Positions 9,659 to 18,439 of a DNA stretch of 64,000 nucleotides are shown here, one piece after another; the first letter of the stretch is position 1; every line of letters starts with the position of its first letter. The stretch comes from Paenibacillus sp. G2S3 (GTDB lineage: Bacteria > Bacillota > Bacilli > Paenibacillales > Paenibacillaceae). The stretch is taken from contig NZ_CP126095.1 of NCBI RefSeq assembly GCF_030123105.1, positions 3,348,001 through 3,412,000 of the forward strand, given 5' to 3'. The notes beneath the pieces were generated by a model, which saw nothing but the letters and a program-made list of their open reading frames with translations, was not told where the DNA came from and did not search any database. The position numbers and the translations under genes were made by a program.

Positions 9659-10687
9659 ATGCAGTCTCATCCCTCTGACTCCATTAAAATCCCTCCCGGA
9701 TTTTGGTCTGGATTAGTTCAATTAGGGATAACCGCTCAAGATATAGCTAGTAAAACAAGTCTCTCCCTGAGCCTTATCACGGAGTCAGAAGTCACCACAG
9801 CCCAATATTTTGCCATCTGGCAGGCCTATTCCGACCTCGTTGGAGATACCGCTGAGGGAATCATCAAGCTGGCAACCGTCTTTGAAACCACACAATATCC
9901 GCCGACTGTCTTAGCCACTTATCATGCGAAAGATTATCGCGACGCTTTAAACCGAATGGTCCGTTACAAACGAATGTGCCCTCCAGAAAGCTTGCATATC
10001 ACGGAGGAGGGAGAGCTGTGCACAATCGAATTGGATTGGCAACATCCCGAGTATTCCGGTCCACCGCTGCTACTTGGCCTTACACTGGCGTTTTTACTGG
10101 AACTGGGACGACGAGGTACAGGCATACCTGTGACAGCACAGTTTGTAGAATTTTCACAACCTATAGGGAATTTAGAGGTTCTTGAAGCTTATTTCGGCTG
10201 TCGAATCCAGATCGGCACTGAGACTAACCGCTTAACACTACGACGAAGTGATTTGGACCTGCCCTTTATCTCGTATAACGAAGAGTTGCTAGAGATTCTG
10301 ACTCCTGTTCTGGATCGGACACTTGCTGAACAGCAGGGCAGTCGCTCAATTACTGAAAGGGTCAAATGGATTATGAAACGCAGCCTTAGCGGAGGGCCAC
10401 CCGAAATTCAAACTGTTGCTAAAGAGCTAAGAATGAGTGCTCGTACCTTACAGCGGAGGCTTACTGAAGAAAATACGAGCTTCAAGCATTTGCTGACACA
10501 AGCTAGACATGAGCAGGCGCGAGCGTATTTAGTAGATCCTTCTCTCGATATTAAAGAGGTGGCTTTCTTGATCGGATATGAAGATCAGAACTCGTTCTAC
10601 CGTGCCTTCCGACTTTGGGAAGGAGATACTCCTTCGAATTGGCGTGTTAAACAAGAAGTTTGGCGCAAGACACTAGTTACTGAATAA
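9659..10687 (+). CDS. AraC-family transcriptional regulator with Arabinose_bd-type sensor domain
   Basis: This 342-residue regulator has an N-terminal sensor domain (about 20-205) of the Arabinose_bd/OruR/VirS type and a C-terminal AraC double helix-turn-helix (about 235-335). Recognisable parts are VAKELRMSARTLQRRLTEEN in the first helix-turn-helix and IKEVAFLIGYEDQNSFYRAFRLWEG in the second. It lies 40 bases after the monooxygenase on the same strand behind AAAGGAGG, and probably controls that gene or the downstream SDR. Members of this sub-family often sense hydrophobic or amino-acid-like effectors; the effector here is unknown. Confidence 0.88.
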   Translation: MQSHPSDSIKIPPGFWSGLVQLGITAQDIASKTSLSLSLITESEVTTAQYFAIWQAYSDLVGDTAEGIIKLATVFETTQYPPTVLATYHAKDYRDALNRMVRYKRMCPPESLHITEEGELCTIELDWQHPEYSGPPLLLGLTLAFLLELGRRGTGIPVTAQFVEFSQPIGNLEVLEAYFGCRIQIGTETNRLTLRRSDLDLPFISYNEELLEILTPVLDRTLAEQQGSRSITERVKWIMKRSLSGGPPEIQTVAKELRMSARTLQRRLTEENTSFKHLLTQARHEQARAYLVDPSLDIKEVAFLIGYEDQNSFYRAFRLWEGDTPSNWRVKQEVWRKTLVTE

Positions 10688-10779
10688 TCCAGGTAAGATA
10701 GTATAAATACTAGCCGGTGCACAGAAAAGTTCTTGAGAAACTACTAATTAACTCGCCATGATAAAAGGAGAAATGAAGT

Positions 10780-11574
10780 ATGGATATGGGATTAAACAAT
10801 AAGACAGCTTTAATTACAGGATCTACAAAAGGTATTGGTAAAGCTATCGCCTTTGAACTTGCCAACGAAGGTGTTAATGTACTAATAAATGGACGGAACT
10901 ATGAGAAGGTAGAACAAACTGTAAATGAAATTAAAGCAAAATTTCCAGAAACTTCACCACGGAATGCTGCAGCTGATATTGTAGATATGGAGCAAAGAGA
11001 AGCTTTATTTGAAAAATACCCCCATATCGATATTTTAGTTAATAATATGGGGATTTATGAACTGATGAGCTATGACGACGTTGACGATGAAATATTTGAA
11101 AAATACATCCGTACGAATGTTCTTGCTGCAAATGGTTTAACAAAATTTTATTTACCTAAAATGTTAGAAAACAATTTTGGTCGCGTGATCTTTATCGCTA
11201 GTGAAGAAGCAATAATGCCGTCAGCTCAAATGCCACAATATGCAATGACCAAATCAATGCTATTATCATTGGCAAAAAGCTTATCTAAATTAACAATTGG
11301 AACAGAAGTAACCGTCAATACTATCATGCCAGGACCAACACTCTCGGAAAATGTGCAGCAAATCATCGATGGAATGTACCCAGATGAAGCGTTGACTTTT
11401 TCAGAAAAAGAGAAAAAATTTATGACTACAAACCTACCGCAATCTGAAATACAGCGATTTATTAGACCTTATGAAATAGGCAGACTAGCAGCATTTGTGT
11501 GCAGTCCTTATGCCTCTGCATTTAAAGGTTCTCCGATCCGTATGGATGGGGGCATGGTACCAACCATTTTCTAA
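10780..11574 (+). CDS. Short-chain dehydrogenase/reductase (SDR)
   Basis: This 264-residue classical-type SDR has a Rossmann nucleotide site TGSTKGIGKA near residues 14-23, a structural NNMG in place of the usual NNAG, a catalytic-region Ser in IFIASEEA, and YAMTK with the catalytic Tyr and Lys. Preference for NADP is suggested by the basic residue after the glycine motif and NGRN later. The substrate is unknown. Base composition is slightly richer in A+T than its left neighbours. AAAAGGAG lies about 10 bases before the ATG. It ends in a terminator shared with the convergent sensor kinase. Confidence 0.88.
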   Translation: MDMGLNNKTALITGSTKGIGKAIAFELANEGVNVLINGRNYEKVEQTVNEIKAKFPETSPRNAAADIVDMEQREALFEKYPHIDILVNNMGIYELMSYDDVDDEIFEKYIRTNVLAANGLTKFYLPKMLENNFGRVIFIASEEAIMPSAQMPQYAMTKSMLLSLAKSLSKLTIGTEVTVNTIMPGPTLSENVQQIIDGMYPDEALTFSEKEKKFMTTNLPQSEIQRFIRPYEIGRLAAFVCSPYASAFKGSPIRMDGGMVPTIF

Positions 11575-11591
11575 ATGTAGTATTGATACAC

Positions 11592-11622
11592 AAAAAGCCA
11601 CTCCTTATGGAATGGCTTTTTT
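11592..11622. terminator. Bidirectional terminator between SDR and sensor kinase
   Basis: AAAAAGCCACTCC and GGAATGGCTTTTT form a stem with one mismatch and a four-base loop, with A/T runs on both flanks. It sits between two convergent genes. Confidence 0.88.
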
Positions 11623-11632
11623 AATTGATATA

Positions 11633-14600
11633 TTATTCGTTGTCCTTCGGTATAACAAAGGATACCAAAGTGCCTTCTCCTTGTTTACTTTGAATCAAAA
11701 GACCTTGACCATACAATTGCATCAGTCTTCGATGAGTATTAGCTAGTCCAATGCCGCCTTTTTCTTTCATGGTCGGTTCCAGCAACAAAGCAAGTGCTTT
11801 TGGGTCCATACCTAATCCATTATCCTCCACTTCGATCTTTACAGCCTTGTTCAGACGAGTGATACGGATATAAACGGTACCACCTTGTTGACGCTTGAGC
11901 AGACCATGCTTGATAGCATTTTCTACCAAGGGTTGAATGGATAGAGGGGGTAACAGGATATTAATGTCTGGTTCTACCTGCCAAACAACGGATATTCGTT
12001 CTGCAAATCGTGTCTGTTCAATATACAAATAAGATTCTACCAGCTCTAGCTCATGGGAGAGGTTCACTAGTTCTCCAATATTTAAAAAGTCAAAGCTAAT
12101 ACGCAAAAAGGATGTAAATGCAGTAATGAGCTCTTGCATCTTTTTAGTATCCAGATCACTGAGCGCCGAAATAGAGTTCAACGTGTTGAACAAAAAATGG
12201 GGTTGGATCTGTGCCTGTAGATAAGCTGCCTCAATACGCACCCGTTCATTAAAGGATATCTTCATCGCAGTTAAGGCCCGAATTCGATATTTGAGTTCTA
12301 CTGCATCCACAGGCTTGGTAACATAATCATTGGCGCCTGAGTAGAATCCAGTGTAAATATCCTCAGGTTGACTGCGAGCAGTCAGTAATAGCACTGGGAG
12401 CTCATATAACGAATAACGTGCGCGAATCTTTTGCGTTAATTCATATCCCGACATCTGCGGCATCATTACATCACTAATAAGCAAGTCCCAGCTTTTTTTA
12501 TCTAACCAATCCATTGCCTCTTGAGCTGAGTTCACTGTGGTAATCAGATAAGGCTCGTTTTCGAGAATGCCCTTAAGCACATTTAGATTAACAGGATCAT
12601 CATCTACCACCAAAAGATTTAACTTCGCGTCTGTAAAGAGCGGTGGGATTTTTTCAGAGTGATGATTGTGTTGTTCGGAAATCCCCCATTCAGCCATCTG
12701 CTTATAAATCTCATCTGGCGTATACGTTGCATTAGGTGCAGCCTCTCTATGTGTCTGGTGGCTATATGAATCAGCAAGGGGTAGAGCAAAGCTGAAGATC
12801 GATCCTTTACCAGGTTTAGATTGTATGCTCAAATTACCCCCATGCAGTTCAACCAACTGCCGACTGATGCTTAAACCCAGCCCAATCCCGCGTCCGTCAT
12901 TTATACCGTGAGGACCTTGCTCATAAGGTAGGAATACCCGTTCCATGGTGTCTTTGGTCATGCCTACCCCAGTATCAGTCACATAGATAAAGACATGACC
13001 GTCTTTTTCCTCAGCAGAAACAGAAACAAGTCCTTGCTCGGTGTATTTTAGCGCGTTGTGCACCAGATTTAATAATACTTGTACTAGTCGTTTCTCATCC
13101 GCAAGAATAGGTGGCATAGATTCTGGTATATTCATGGATAACTGTACCGGTTTGCCTTCAATCATATATTGCAGCATGTTAATGACTCCGGGAACTACCG
13201 ATTGAACTGAAACAGGCTCCTTTTGCAAAATAACGCGATGCTCCTGAAGACGTACCACATCCAGTAAATCCCCAAGCATATGGGACATACGGCGGCTGAT
13301 AGTAATCAGTAACTCCATATCCTGCCGACTACTCTCGTAGAGTCTATCCTTTTCCTTCGTTATTATATTTTGCGCGATATTCATAATTCCATGAACTGGT
13401 GTTCGCAGCTCGTGAGAAGTATTGGCGAGAAACTGATCCTTGAGTTTGTCCGCTTTTTTCAGCTGCTCATTTAGCTTCATGTTCTCTTTGGCATTCTGAA
13501 AATACTTTTTAAACCAATAAGCTGAGAAGCCCACAATGGAGGCGATAATATCCACAGGATAGTAGACAATTGAATAGTGGCCGTTACTATCCCACAAATT
13601 CCATAACAAATTAGAGATGATGGCCGCTCCTGATATCAGTAGAAAAACAACATCTTTATCATCTTGCCTTTTGAACAATAAGCGGCCCAAGCTATAGATC
13701 AACCAGATGAAGGGAATATACTGAAACACTTGAATGATTCCCCAATGAATCGATGTACTGACCAGATAAGCAGGTACGATGAATATGAATAAGGTATAGA
13801 GGAAAAGACACCATGTGTAAGCGCGTAACCATTTGTTGACTTCGGCAACGGAGGTGAATTTCCTGAATACAAGCAGAATAAAAAGGTTTTGCCATAAGAA
13901 AGCGATTAAACGGATTTTTAATGACCAAGTGTAATTTATCGGCAGTAAAGCAAGAACTAAGTTATCATTTCGGGCTAACAGGATTACGGCTACAGATAAT
14001 GTCATTAACCCTACAAGAAACAGGGCACGTTCTTTAGGATTAAATAAATACAGAATACAAGCATAGAGTCCATGCAGTAGCAGGATGATTGCGGTAAGCA
14101 TTTGAAATCCAACGGTATAAAAATTTGTCCGGTCAACCACTTTTTGAGAGCCAAAGAAAATAGGTCCACTAATACCGCCTTTAAAGGGATGATCAAAGTT
14201 TACTACGTGAATAATGACTTCAATTTCAGTCGTATTCTTTGAAAAATAAGCTGCTGTATATGAGGTGGTTTTTGGTACATATGTATTGGCATCGAGAGTG
14301 ATTGTTCCGTTATTATGAATAGGAGTACCATTAATTTCCACGCTGGAGGCGGAATAAATTTGTTTGATCCACAATGAGACAGGCTGCTGAAGCGGTTCTA
14401 CCAAAATGCGCAGACGGTAACTGCCAAAACCATAGGAAGATTTCTGATCAGTTCCCATGGCGTGGTTCCAATTTCCGGGAACTTGAAGCGAATGGGTTAG
14501 CTTTGGTATAGTCGAAGTTTTGGACGACACGAATTGCGAAGGATAGAAGCTCCATTCACCATCTAGCCTGATTAAGTTAGCCTTCTCCAGATCCTGACCA

Positions 14601-14743
14601 CGTAAATCCAGTACGCCGTTGTTAATCATAGGTACATTGTTGGAAACCTTAAATATGCTGAACCAAATGCAGCGTAAGCCAAAGAGAACGCTGATAAAAA
14701 GTAGAATGATAGCTAATTTATTTAGGATCGTATTATTTTTCAT
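11633..14743 (-). CDS. Hybrid sensor kinase with two kinase cores (7TMR-DISM / HisKA / REC / LytS-type)
   Basis: This is a 1036-residue membrane sensor. An N-terminal helix (about 8-30) is followed by an extracellular beta-rich domain (about 40-200, 7TMR-DISM extracellular type), then some seven membrane segments (about 210-410). The first kinase has the HisKA phospho-acceptor His444 (NTSHELRTP) and an HATPase with NLVHNALKY, DTGVGM and GIGLGLSI. A receiver domain (about 708-828) has Asp758 and Lys810. A second, LytS/YesM-type kinase has His849 in QPHFLFN and an ATPase with ENAIKHG, DNGLGM and GGIGLANTHRRL. No DNA-binding output is present, so the partner regulator is elsewhere. The start shows no Shine-Dalgarno but a TGCTATAAT six bases before ATG, suggesting a leaderless transcript. 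Confidence 0.9.
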   Translation of the reverse strand: MKNNTILNKLAIILLFISVLFGLRCIWFSIFKVSNNVPMINNGVLDLRGQDLEKANLIRLDGEWSFYPSQFVSSKTSTIPKLTHSLQVPGNWNHAMGTDQKSSYGFGSYRLRILVEPLQQPVSLWIKQIYSASSVEINGTPIHNNGTITLDANTYVPKTTSYTAAYFSKNTTEIEVIIHVVNFDHPFKGGISGPIFFGSQKVVDRTNFYTVGFQMLTAIILLLHGLYACILYLFNPKERALFLVGLMTLSVAVILLARNDNLVLALLPINYTWSLKIRLIAFLWQNLFILLVFRKFTSVAEVNKWLRAYTWCLFLYTLFIFIVPAYLVSTSIHWGIIQVFQYIPFIWLIYSLGRLLFKRQDDKDVVFLLISGAAIISNLLWNLWDSNGHYSIVYYPVDIIASIVGFSAYWFKKYFQNAKENMKLNEQLKKADKLKDQFLANTSHELRTPVHGIMNIAQNIITKEKDRLYESSRQDMELLITISRRMSHMLGDLLDVVRLQEHRVILQKEPVSVQSVVPGVINMLQYMIEGKPVQLSMNIPESMPPILADEKRLVQVLLNLVHNALKYTEQGLVSVSAEEKDGHVFIYVTDTGVGMTKDTMERVFLPYEQGPHGINDGRGIGLGLSISRQLVELHGGNLSIQSKPGKGSIFSFALPLADSYSHQTHREAAPNATYTPDEIYKQMAEWGISEQHNHHSEKIPPLFTDAKLNLLVVDDDPVNLNVLKGILENEPYLITTVNSAQEAMDWLDKKSWDLLISDVMMPQMSGYELTQKIRARYSLYELPVLLLTARSQPEDIYTGFYSGANDYVTKPVDAVELKYRIRALTAMKISFNERVRIEAAYLQAQIQPHFLFNTLNSISALSDLDTKKMQELITAFTSFLRISFDFLNIGELVNLSHELELVESYLYIEQTRFAERISVVWQVEPDINILLPPLSIQPLVENAIKHGLLKRQQGGTVYIRITRLNKAVKIEVEDNGLGMDPKALALLLEPTMKEKGGIGLANTHRRLMQLYGQGLLIQSKQGEGTLVSFVIPKDNE

Positions 14744-14749
14744 GAGAAC

Positions 14750-14758
14750 ATTATAGCA
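14750..14758 (-). promoter_or_regulatory. Extended -10 promoter for the hybrid kinase
   Basis: Read on the minus strand, TGCTATAAT is an extended -10 element six bases before the ATG at 14743. No good -35 is seen at 17 bp. Initiation would fall at or next to the start codon, giving a leaderless mRNA. Confidence 0.5.
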
Positions 14759-14887
14759 AATGCAGTATTCGAAAACTGGATTTTATTGAAATGAAAATAT
14801 ATGTTCCGGTATGATTGAAATAGAATGATCACAATAGGTCTTCTACTATCTAGATTCGTTTGGGAATACAACAGAGAGGTGAGTAAG

Positions 14888-15415
14888 ATGACGGAACAAA
14901 GGAATGCACCAAAGGTAATCATTGAACTTTGGGATGAAGGAGATCTAGATTTGCTTCGCCAATTAAATTCGCCAGAGATGACCGTGCACTTTGGAGGTCC
15001 AGAAACTGAGGAGAAAATCCTATCTCGCCATAAGCGCTACTATGAAATCGCTCAAAAAGGAACAGGACGAATGTTTAAGATTCTCCTGCTTCCGAATCTT
15101 GAAGTCGTTGGCAGTGTGGGCTATTGGGATCAGACTTGGCACGGAGAATCTATTTATGAGGTAGGCTGGAGTGTTTTACCAGCATTCCAAAGCAAAGGGA
15201 TAGCGACAGAAGCAACAGCGAAAGCCATAGATTCCATCCATTCTGAAATGAAACATAGATTCATTCATGCTTTTCCTAAAATCAACAATCCTGCTTCTAA
15301 TGCCATTTGTCGTAAGCTCGGCTTCTCGTTTATCGGTGAATGTGATTTTGAATACCCCGTTGGCAATACCATACGATGTAATGACTGGAGGTTAACGGTC
15401 GGGGAGAATGAATAA
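14888..15415 (+). CDS. GNAT acetyltransferase, RimJ/RimL-like
   Basis: This acetyltransferase of about 175 residues has GNAT motifs: VGSVGYWDQTW (beta 4), YEVGWSVLPAFQSKGIATEATAKAI (acetyl-CoA binding, with Q-S-K-G-I-A in place of RGxGxA) and HAFPKINNPASNAICRKLGF with the C-terminal Asn-rich helix typical of the RimJ/RimL branch. The substrate is unknown. ATG 14888 is preferred over an in-frame upstream ATG at 14825 because it follows AGAGAGGTGAG by 4-6 bases. It is divergent from the hybrid kinase. Confidence 0.87.
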   Translation: MTEQRNAPKVIIELWDEGDLDLLRQLNSPEMTVHFGGPETEEKILSRHKRYYEIAQKGTGRMFKILLLPNLEVVGSVGYWDQTWHGESIYEVGWSVLPAFQSKGIATEATAKAIDSIHSEMKHRFIHAFPKINNPASNAICRKLGFSFIGECDFEYPVGNTIRCNDWRLTVGENE

Positions 15416-15481
15416 TAAATGGCTTATCCTTAACTAAGAGGATAATATTTAGGAGAATCATGAAATAGGAGGAAGATGGTG

Positions 15482-16226
15482 ATGTTTTTTTGAAAGATAA
15501 GAAGGTCATTGTTACAGGTGCAGCATCTGGAATCGGAAAAGAGGTTGTAAAGCAGTGTTTAAATAAGGGAGCTGAAGTTATAGCGTGTGATATAGCTGAA
15601 GAGTCCCTCTTCAATTTGAAGCAATCTATGTCTGAGCCCCACAACAAGAGGCTATTTACATACAGGGTGGATGTTAGCAGTTATGAGCAAGTCTCCCGTT
15701 TTTTTGAATATCTTGAGCATGAGCATACAGATGTAAACACATTGGTTAATAATGCAGGCATTTATCTGGCAAAGAATATCATGGATTACGACACTGAGGA
15801 GATAGATCGAGTACTTAATATTAATATCAAAGGATGTGTCTACTTCTCACAGCTTTTTGGTAAAAAGTTATACAAAAATAAGCATTACGGGGCCATTGTT
15901 AACATATCTTCAGTTTGGGGCATGAAGGGAGCTCTGACGCCATTTATGGTTTATCGAAAGCAGCTATCCTAGGTCTTACCAAAAGCTGTGCAATGAACTT
16001 CTCACCCTATATTAGAGTGAACGCAGTTGCTCCGACGATGGTTAGTACACCGATGATGGAAAGTATACCAGAGTGGAGGAAGAAAGAGTATCTAAGCCAC
16101 CAGCTCATTCAAACCCCTGTACTGCCAGAAGACGTTGCTGATACTGTTATCTTTTTGCTGTCTGATCAATCTAAACATTACACAGGTGCGACGTTTGATA
16201 TTAACAATGGTGGATATCTGAGGTAA
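15482..16226 (+). pseudogene. Short-chain dehydrogenase broken by a frameshift
   Basis: Two overlapping frames together encode one classical SDR of about 245 residues. The first holds VTGAASGIGKEV (nucleotide site), NNAGIYLA and NISSVWGMKGA; the second resumes with SDAIYGLSKAAILGLTKS (catalytic Tyr and Lys) and a normal C-terminus ending in FDINNGGYLR. The switch is at about 15933, where one base is missing from GGAGCTCTGACGCC; a single insertion restores the family reading. A second defect may lie at the start: ATG 15482, 9 bases after AGGAGG, runs into seven T then TGA, while eight T would be in frame. TTG 15490 could serve instead but is 17 bases from the site. It could be a decaying gene or a sequencing error. 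Confidence 0.8.
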
Positions 16227-16291
16227 ACCACACGTAAGAGTTATTATAGGCACCCATATTTATTTTGTCGCATTATTTTATAAAAAAAGAC

Positions 16292-16328
16292 CGCAGAGTT
16301 GAAACCAACAAATCTGCGCTTTTTTTTG
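16292..16328 (+). terminator. Terminator after the broken SDR
   Basis: CGCAGA pairs with TCTGCG, and inside it GTTG pairs with CAAC around a four-base loop. Eight or more T follow on the plus strand. Confidence 0.75.
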
Positions 16329-16447
16329 TGCGGATTACCTACATTGGAAGCTGCAAAATAAATAAAAAATCTTCTTGTTTAACTAACGGGCAGTTTTGCA
16401 TAAATACATATTGGAGTCAATGATCGAACATAATTCACATGTTTATA

Positions 16448-16476
16448 TTGACATAATATTCCTGTTATTTTATATT
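16448..16476 (+). promoter_or_regulatory. Promoter of the T-box leader
   Basis: TTGACA (16448-16453) and TATATT (16471-16476) are 17 bp apart, a near-consensus vegetative promoter. Transcription should begin near 16483, just before the T-box stem I. Confidence 0.75.
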
Positions 16477-16483
16477 GTATCTA

Positions 16484-16750
16484 ATTATATTGCATTCAAA
16501 TGCGACGAAGAGGACAAGTAGATTCGGAAATGTCGATCAGGGAACTGCCGGTTGGTGCGAGGCAGCCGACAACCGAATTGAACAATCGCCTCAGAGCTGG
16601 CCCCCGAAATAACAGTAGACGGGCCCGGGATTCTGCCGTTACAAGGAAGCATCGTTGTTGGACGATGACAGAGAGGGTGTATTCATGAATACGCCAATCA
16701 GGGTGGTAACGCGGAATCAACTCCGTCCCTTAGGGGACGGAGTTTTTTGC
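16484..16750 (+). promoter_or_regulatory. T-box tRNA-sensing riboswitch
   Basis: This leader binds uncharged tRNA and lets transcription pass a terminator. The T-box sequence AGGGTGGTAACGCGG is at 16700-16714, and the terminator CTCCGTCCC-TTA-GGGGACGGAG with T6 is at about 16721-16748. Stem I is visible: GAGG with an AGTA loop-E strand near 16508-16526, and ATTCGG pairing with CCGAAT, then GAACAATCG and CCTC on the return side. The specifier reading is ambiguous: AAC or AAT (both Asn), or CAA (Gln), depending on register. The variable base in TGGT fits a discriminator A, or G by wobble. The regulated gene is the GNAT at 16783. The 557-base gap before it holds only this, its promoter and the preceding terminator. 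Confidence 0.92.
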
Positions 16751-16782
16751 GTTCTAATAAATAACTTTAAGGAGGAATAACT

Positions 16783-17610
16783 ATGTTCCAAAAAATCAAT
16801 GCATCCGATCGAATTCTGAGCCAGGATATGTTTATTGCTGATGAGGTTCAATACAACCTGGTTCATCGCATTTGCGAGACAAAAAATTCTACCTGCATAA
16901 AAGATTCTGATGAGTCAATGATTTATGCCCAGTCCGTTGGACACAATGCGTGGCTTTGGATTTCTAAAGAGACTGCTGTGGATAAGAAAAACTCCCTCTT
17001 CCACAAGCTTATAGAATACCTTGAAGGGACTACATTGCCAGGAGTAACTGGGGAACCAAAGGTAACAGAACGTTTTGCGCAGCTGTATTCTAAGGCAAAT
17101 AAACTGCAATATGAGCCCAACATGACTATGGAATCTTATTTTTGTATAGAACCAAAGAAACCAATGAATGTAAGGGGAACAATGCATCAAGCCACTAGAA
17201 AAGATTTGGAGATCGTGGCAGCATTTTTGGCTGGATTCTCAGAAGGGGCTTACGGGATCACGGTGGATGCGGAAAGTAAAATTTCGGAAGCTAACGCAAT
17301 CATTGATACGGGTGATTTGTATCTCTGGTTTGTTGATCAAAACCCTGTATCCATGGCAAACATCGCACATCGTTCCTCAAGATACTCCAGAATCAATGCG
17401 GTATACACGCCATCTTCTTGCCGAAAGAAAGGGTATGCGAGTGCACTGGTAGCAGAGTTATGTTCGCTTCTTTTATCAGAGGGCTTAATACCTATGCTAT
17501 ATGCTGATTTTAAGAATCCCAATTCAAATAAGGTCTACCGAACGATTGGTTTTGTGGAAAGCGGGAAGCTTGTTGACATCAAATTCAATAGTATTTCACA
17601 TATTTCATAA
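16783..17610 (+). CDS. T-box-controlled GNAT-family acetyltransferase
   Basis: This 275-residue protein has a C-terminal GNAT/FR47-like domain (about 130-270). Its acetyl-CoA loop reads YTPSSCRKKGYASALVAELC, and LYADFKNPNSNKVYRTIGFV forms the last strand and helix. The N-terminal 125 residues form a second, weakly recognisable domain with several Trp and Lys, as in two-domain GNATs. It lies behind AAGGAGG 33 bases after the T-box terminator, so it should be made when a particular tRNA is uncharged, implying a role tied to an amino acid: modification, export or detoxification of an amino-acid-like compound. Its last 26 bases overlap the convergent double-MerR gene. Substrate unknown. Confidence 0.85.
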   Translation: MFQKINASDRILSQDMFIADEVQYNLVHRICETKNSTCIKDSDESMIYAQSVGHNAWLWISKETAVDKKNSLFHKLIEYLEGTTLPGVTGEPKVTERFAQLYSKANKLQYEPNMTMESYFCIEPKKPMNVRGTMHQATRKDLEIVAAFLAGFSEGAYGITVDAESKISEANAIIDTGDLYLWFVDQNPVSMANIAHRSSRYSRINAVYTPSSCRKKGYASALVAELCSLLLSEGLIPMLYADFKNPNSNKVYRTIGFVESGKLVDIKFNSISHIS

Positions 17611-18304
17611 GCTCAGCAATCCCCAAAAACTGCTTCATTAATTGACTATTCAATTTTTGCAAGGCAAGCTCGAAGGACATTTCAACTTTTTTGTAGTTTT
17701 GTGCCTCTATTTCATTCAGCAGCTGTTTCATATTCTCGATAAAATACACGGTCTTCCTTAAACTGCTGATCAATATAATCTTTCTTAATTCCGTTAAAGT
17801 ATAGACTCTATAGCCGTTATCTTTGTTTCTGTTCGAAGTAATTAGTCCTTCTTGTTCCCAATGGCGAATGGCTGAAGGCTTAACGCCTGCCATTTGTGCA
17901 ACTTCACCAATAGTCATTGCATTTGTTACCTCTAAACCTTTGTATTTTGATAAATCTGCATTCCGGACCATGCGTAATACTTCCTCTAACCTAAGTTTTT
18001 CCGCTTGCGTATTATGCTGCTCCTGATTGATTGTCCAAAGTGCATATTCAATTTGCCGAGCTTTAATCTTTCTCATCACATCGTACACAACTGGAATCTC
18101 ATATCCTTGCAAAAGTGCCCGAATTGTACTAAAAGCTTGGTCATGGATGGCAGTGTAGCATCTGCGATTGCTAGCGGTTCTGGATACGTCGGGAACTAAG
18201 CCTTGATCTTCGTATCTTCTTAACGTTGTAGTACTTACATTTAATTTCTTAGCTATCATTGTTGGTGTATAAATATCTTTCATAATGTCCATCGCTCCAA
18301 ACAT
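17585..18304 (-). CDS. Regulator with two MerR-type DNA-binding domains
   Basis: This 239-residue protein holds two MerR winged helices. The first (about 10-75) reads YTPTMIAKKLNVSTTTLRRY then DQGLVPDVSRTASNRRCY. The second (about 130-195) reads MTIGEVAQMAGVKPSAIRHW then EQEGLITSNRNKDNGYRVYT. A helical tail follows. MerR proteins usually have one such domain and dimerise; a tandem pair suggests pseudo-symmetric or two-site binding. It overlaps the convergent GNAT gene by 26 bases and is divergent from the alpha/beta hydrolase at 18440, its likely target. ATG 18304 is about 10 bases after GAAGG; in-frame ATGs at 18292 and 18283 are alternatives. Confidence 0.85.
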   Translation of the reverse strand: MFGAMDIMKDIYTPTMIAKKLNVSTTTLRRYEDQGLVPDVSRTASNRRCYTAIHDQAFSTIRALLQGYEIPVVYDVMRKIKARQIEYALWTINQEQHNTQAEKLRLEEVLRMVRNADLSKYKGLEVTNAMTIGEVAQMAGVKPSAIRHWEQEGLITSNRNKDNGYRVYTLTELRKIILISSLRKTVYFIENMKQLLNEIEAQNYKKVEMSFELALQKLNSQLMKQFLGIAELMKYVKYY

Positions 18305-18439
18305 TAAAGTTAAACCTTCAAGTGCTACAACAACATTAAATCTAATTTAACAAGATATATCAAGGTATAGGATGGTATAAACCGAAAGATTGCATGAATG
18401 TTATATGATAAATGTATAAGACAGTAGGGAGAGGATTAT

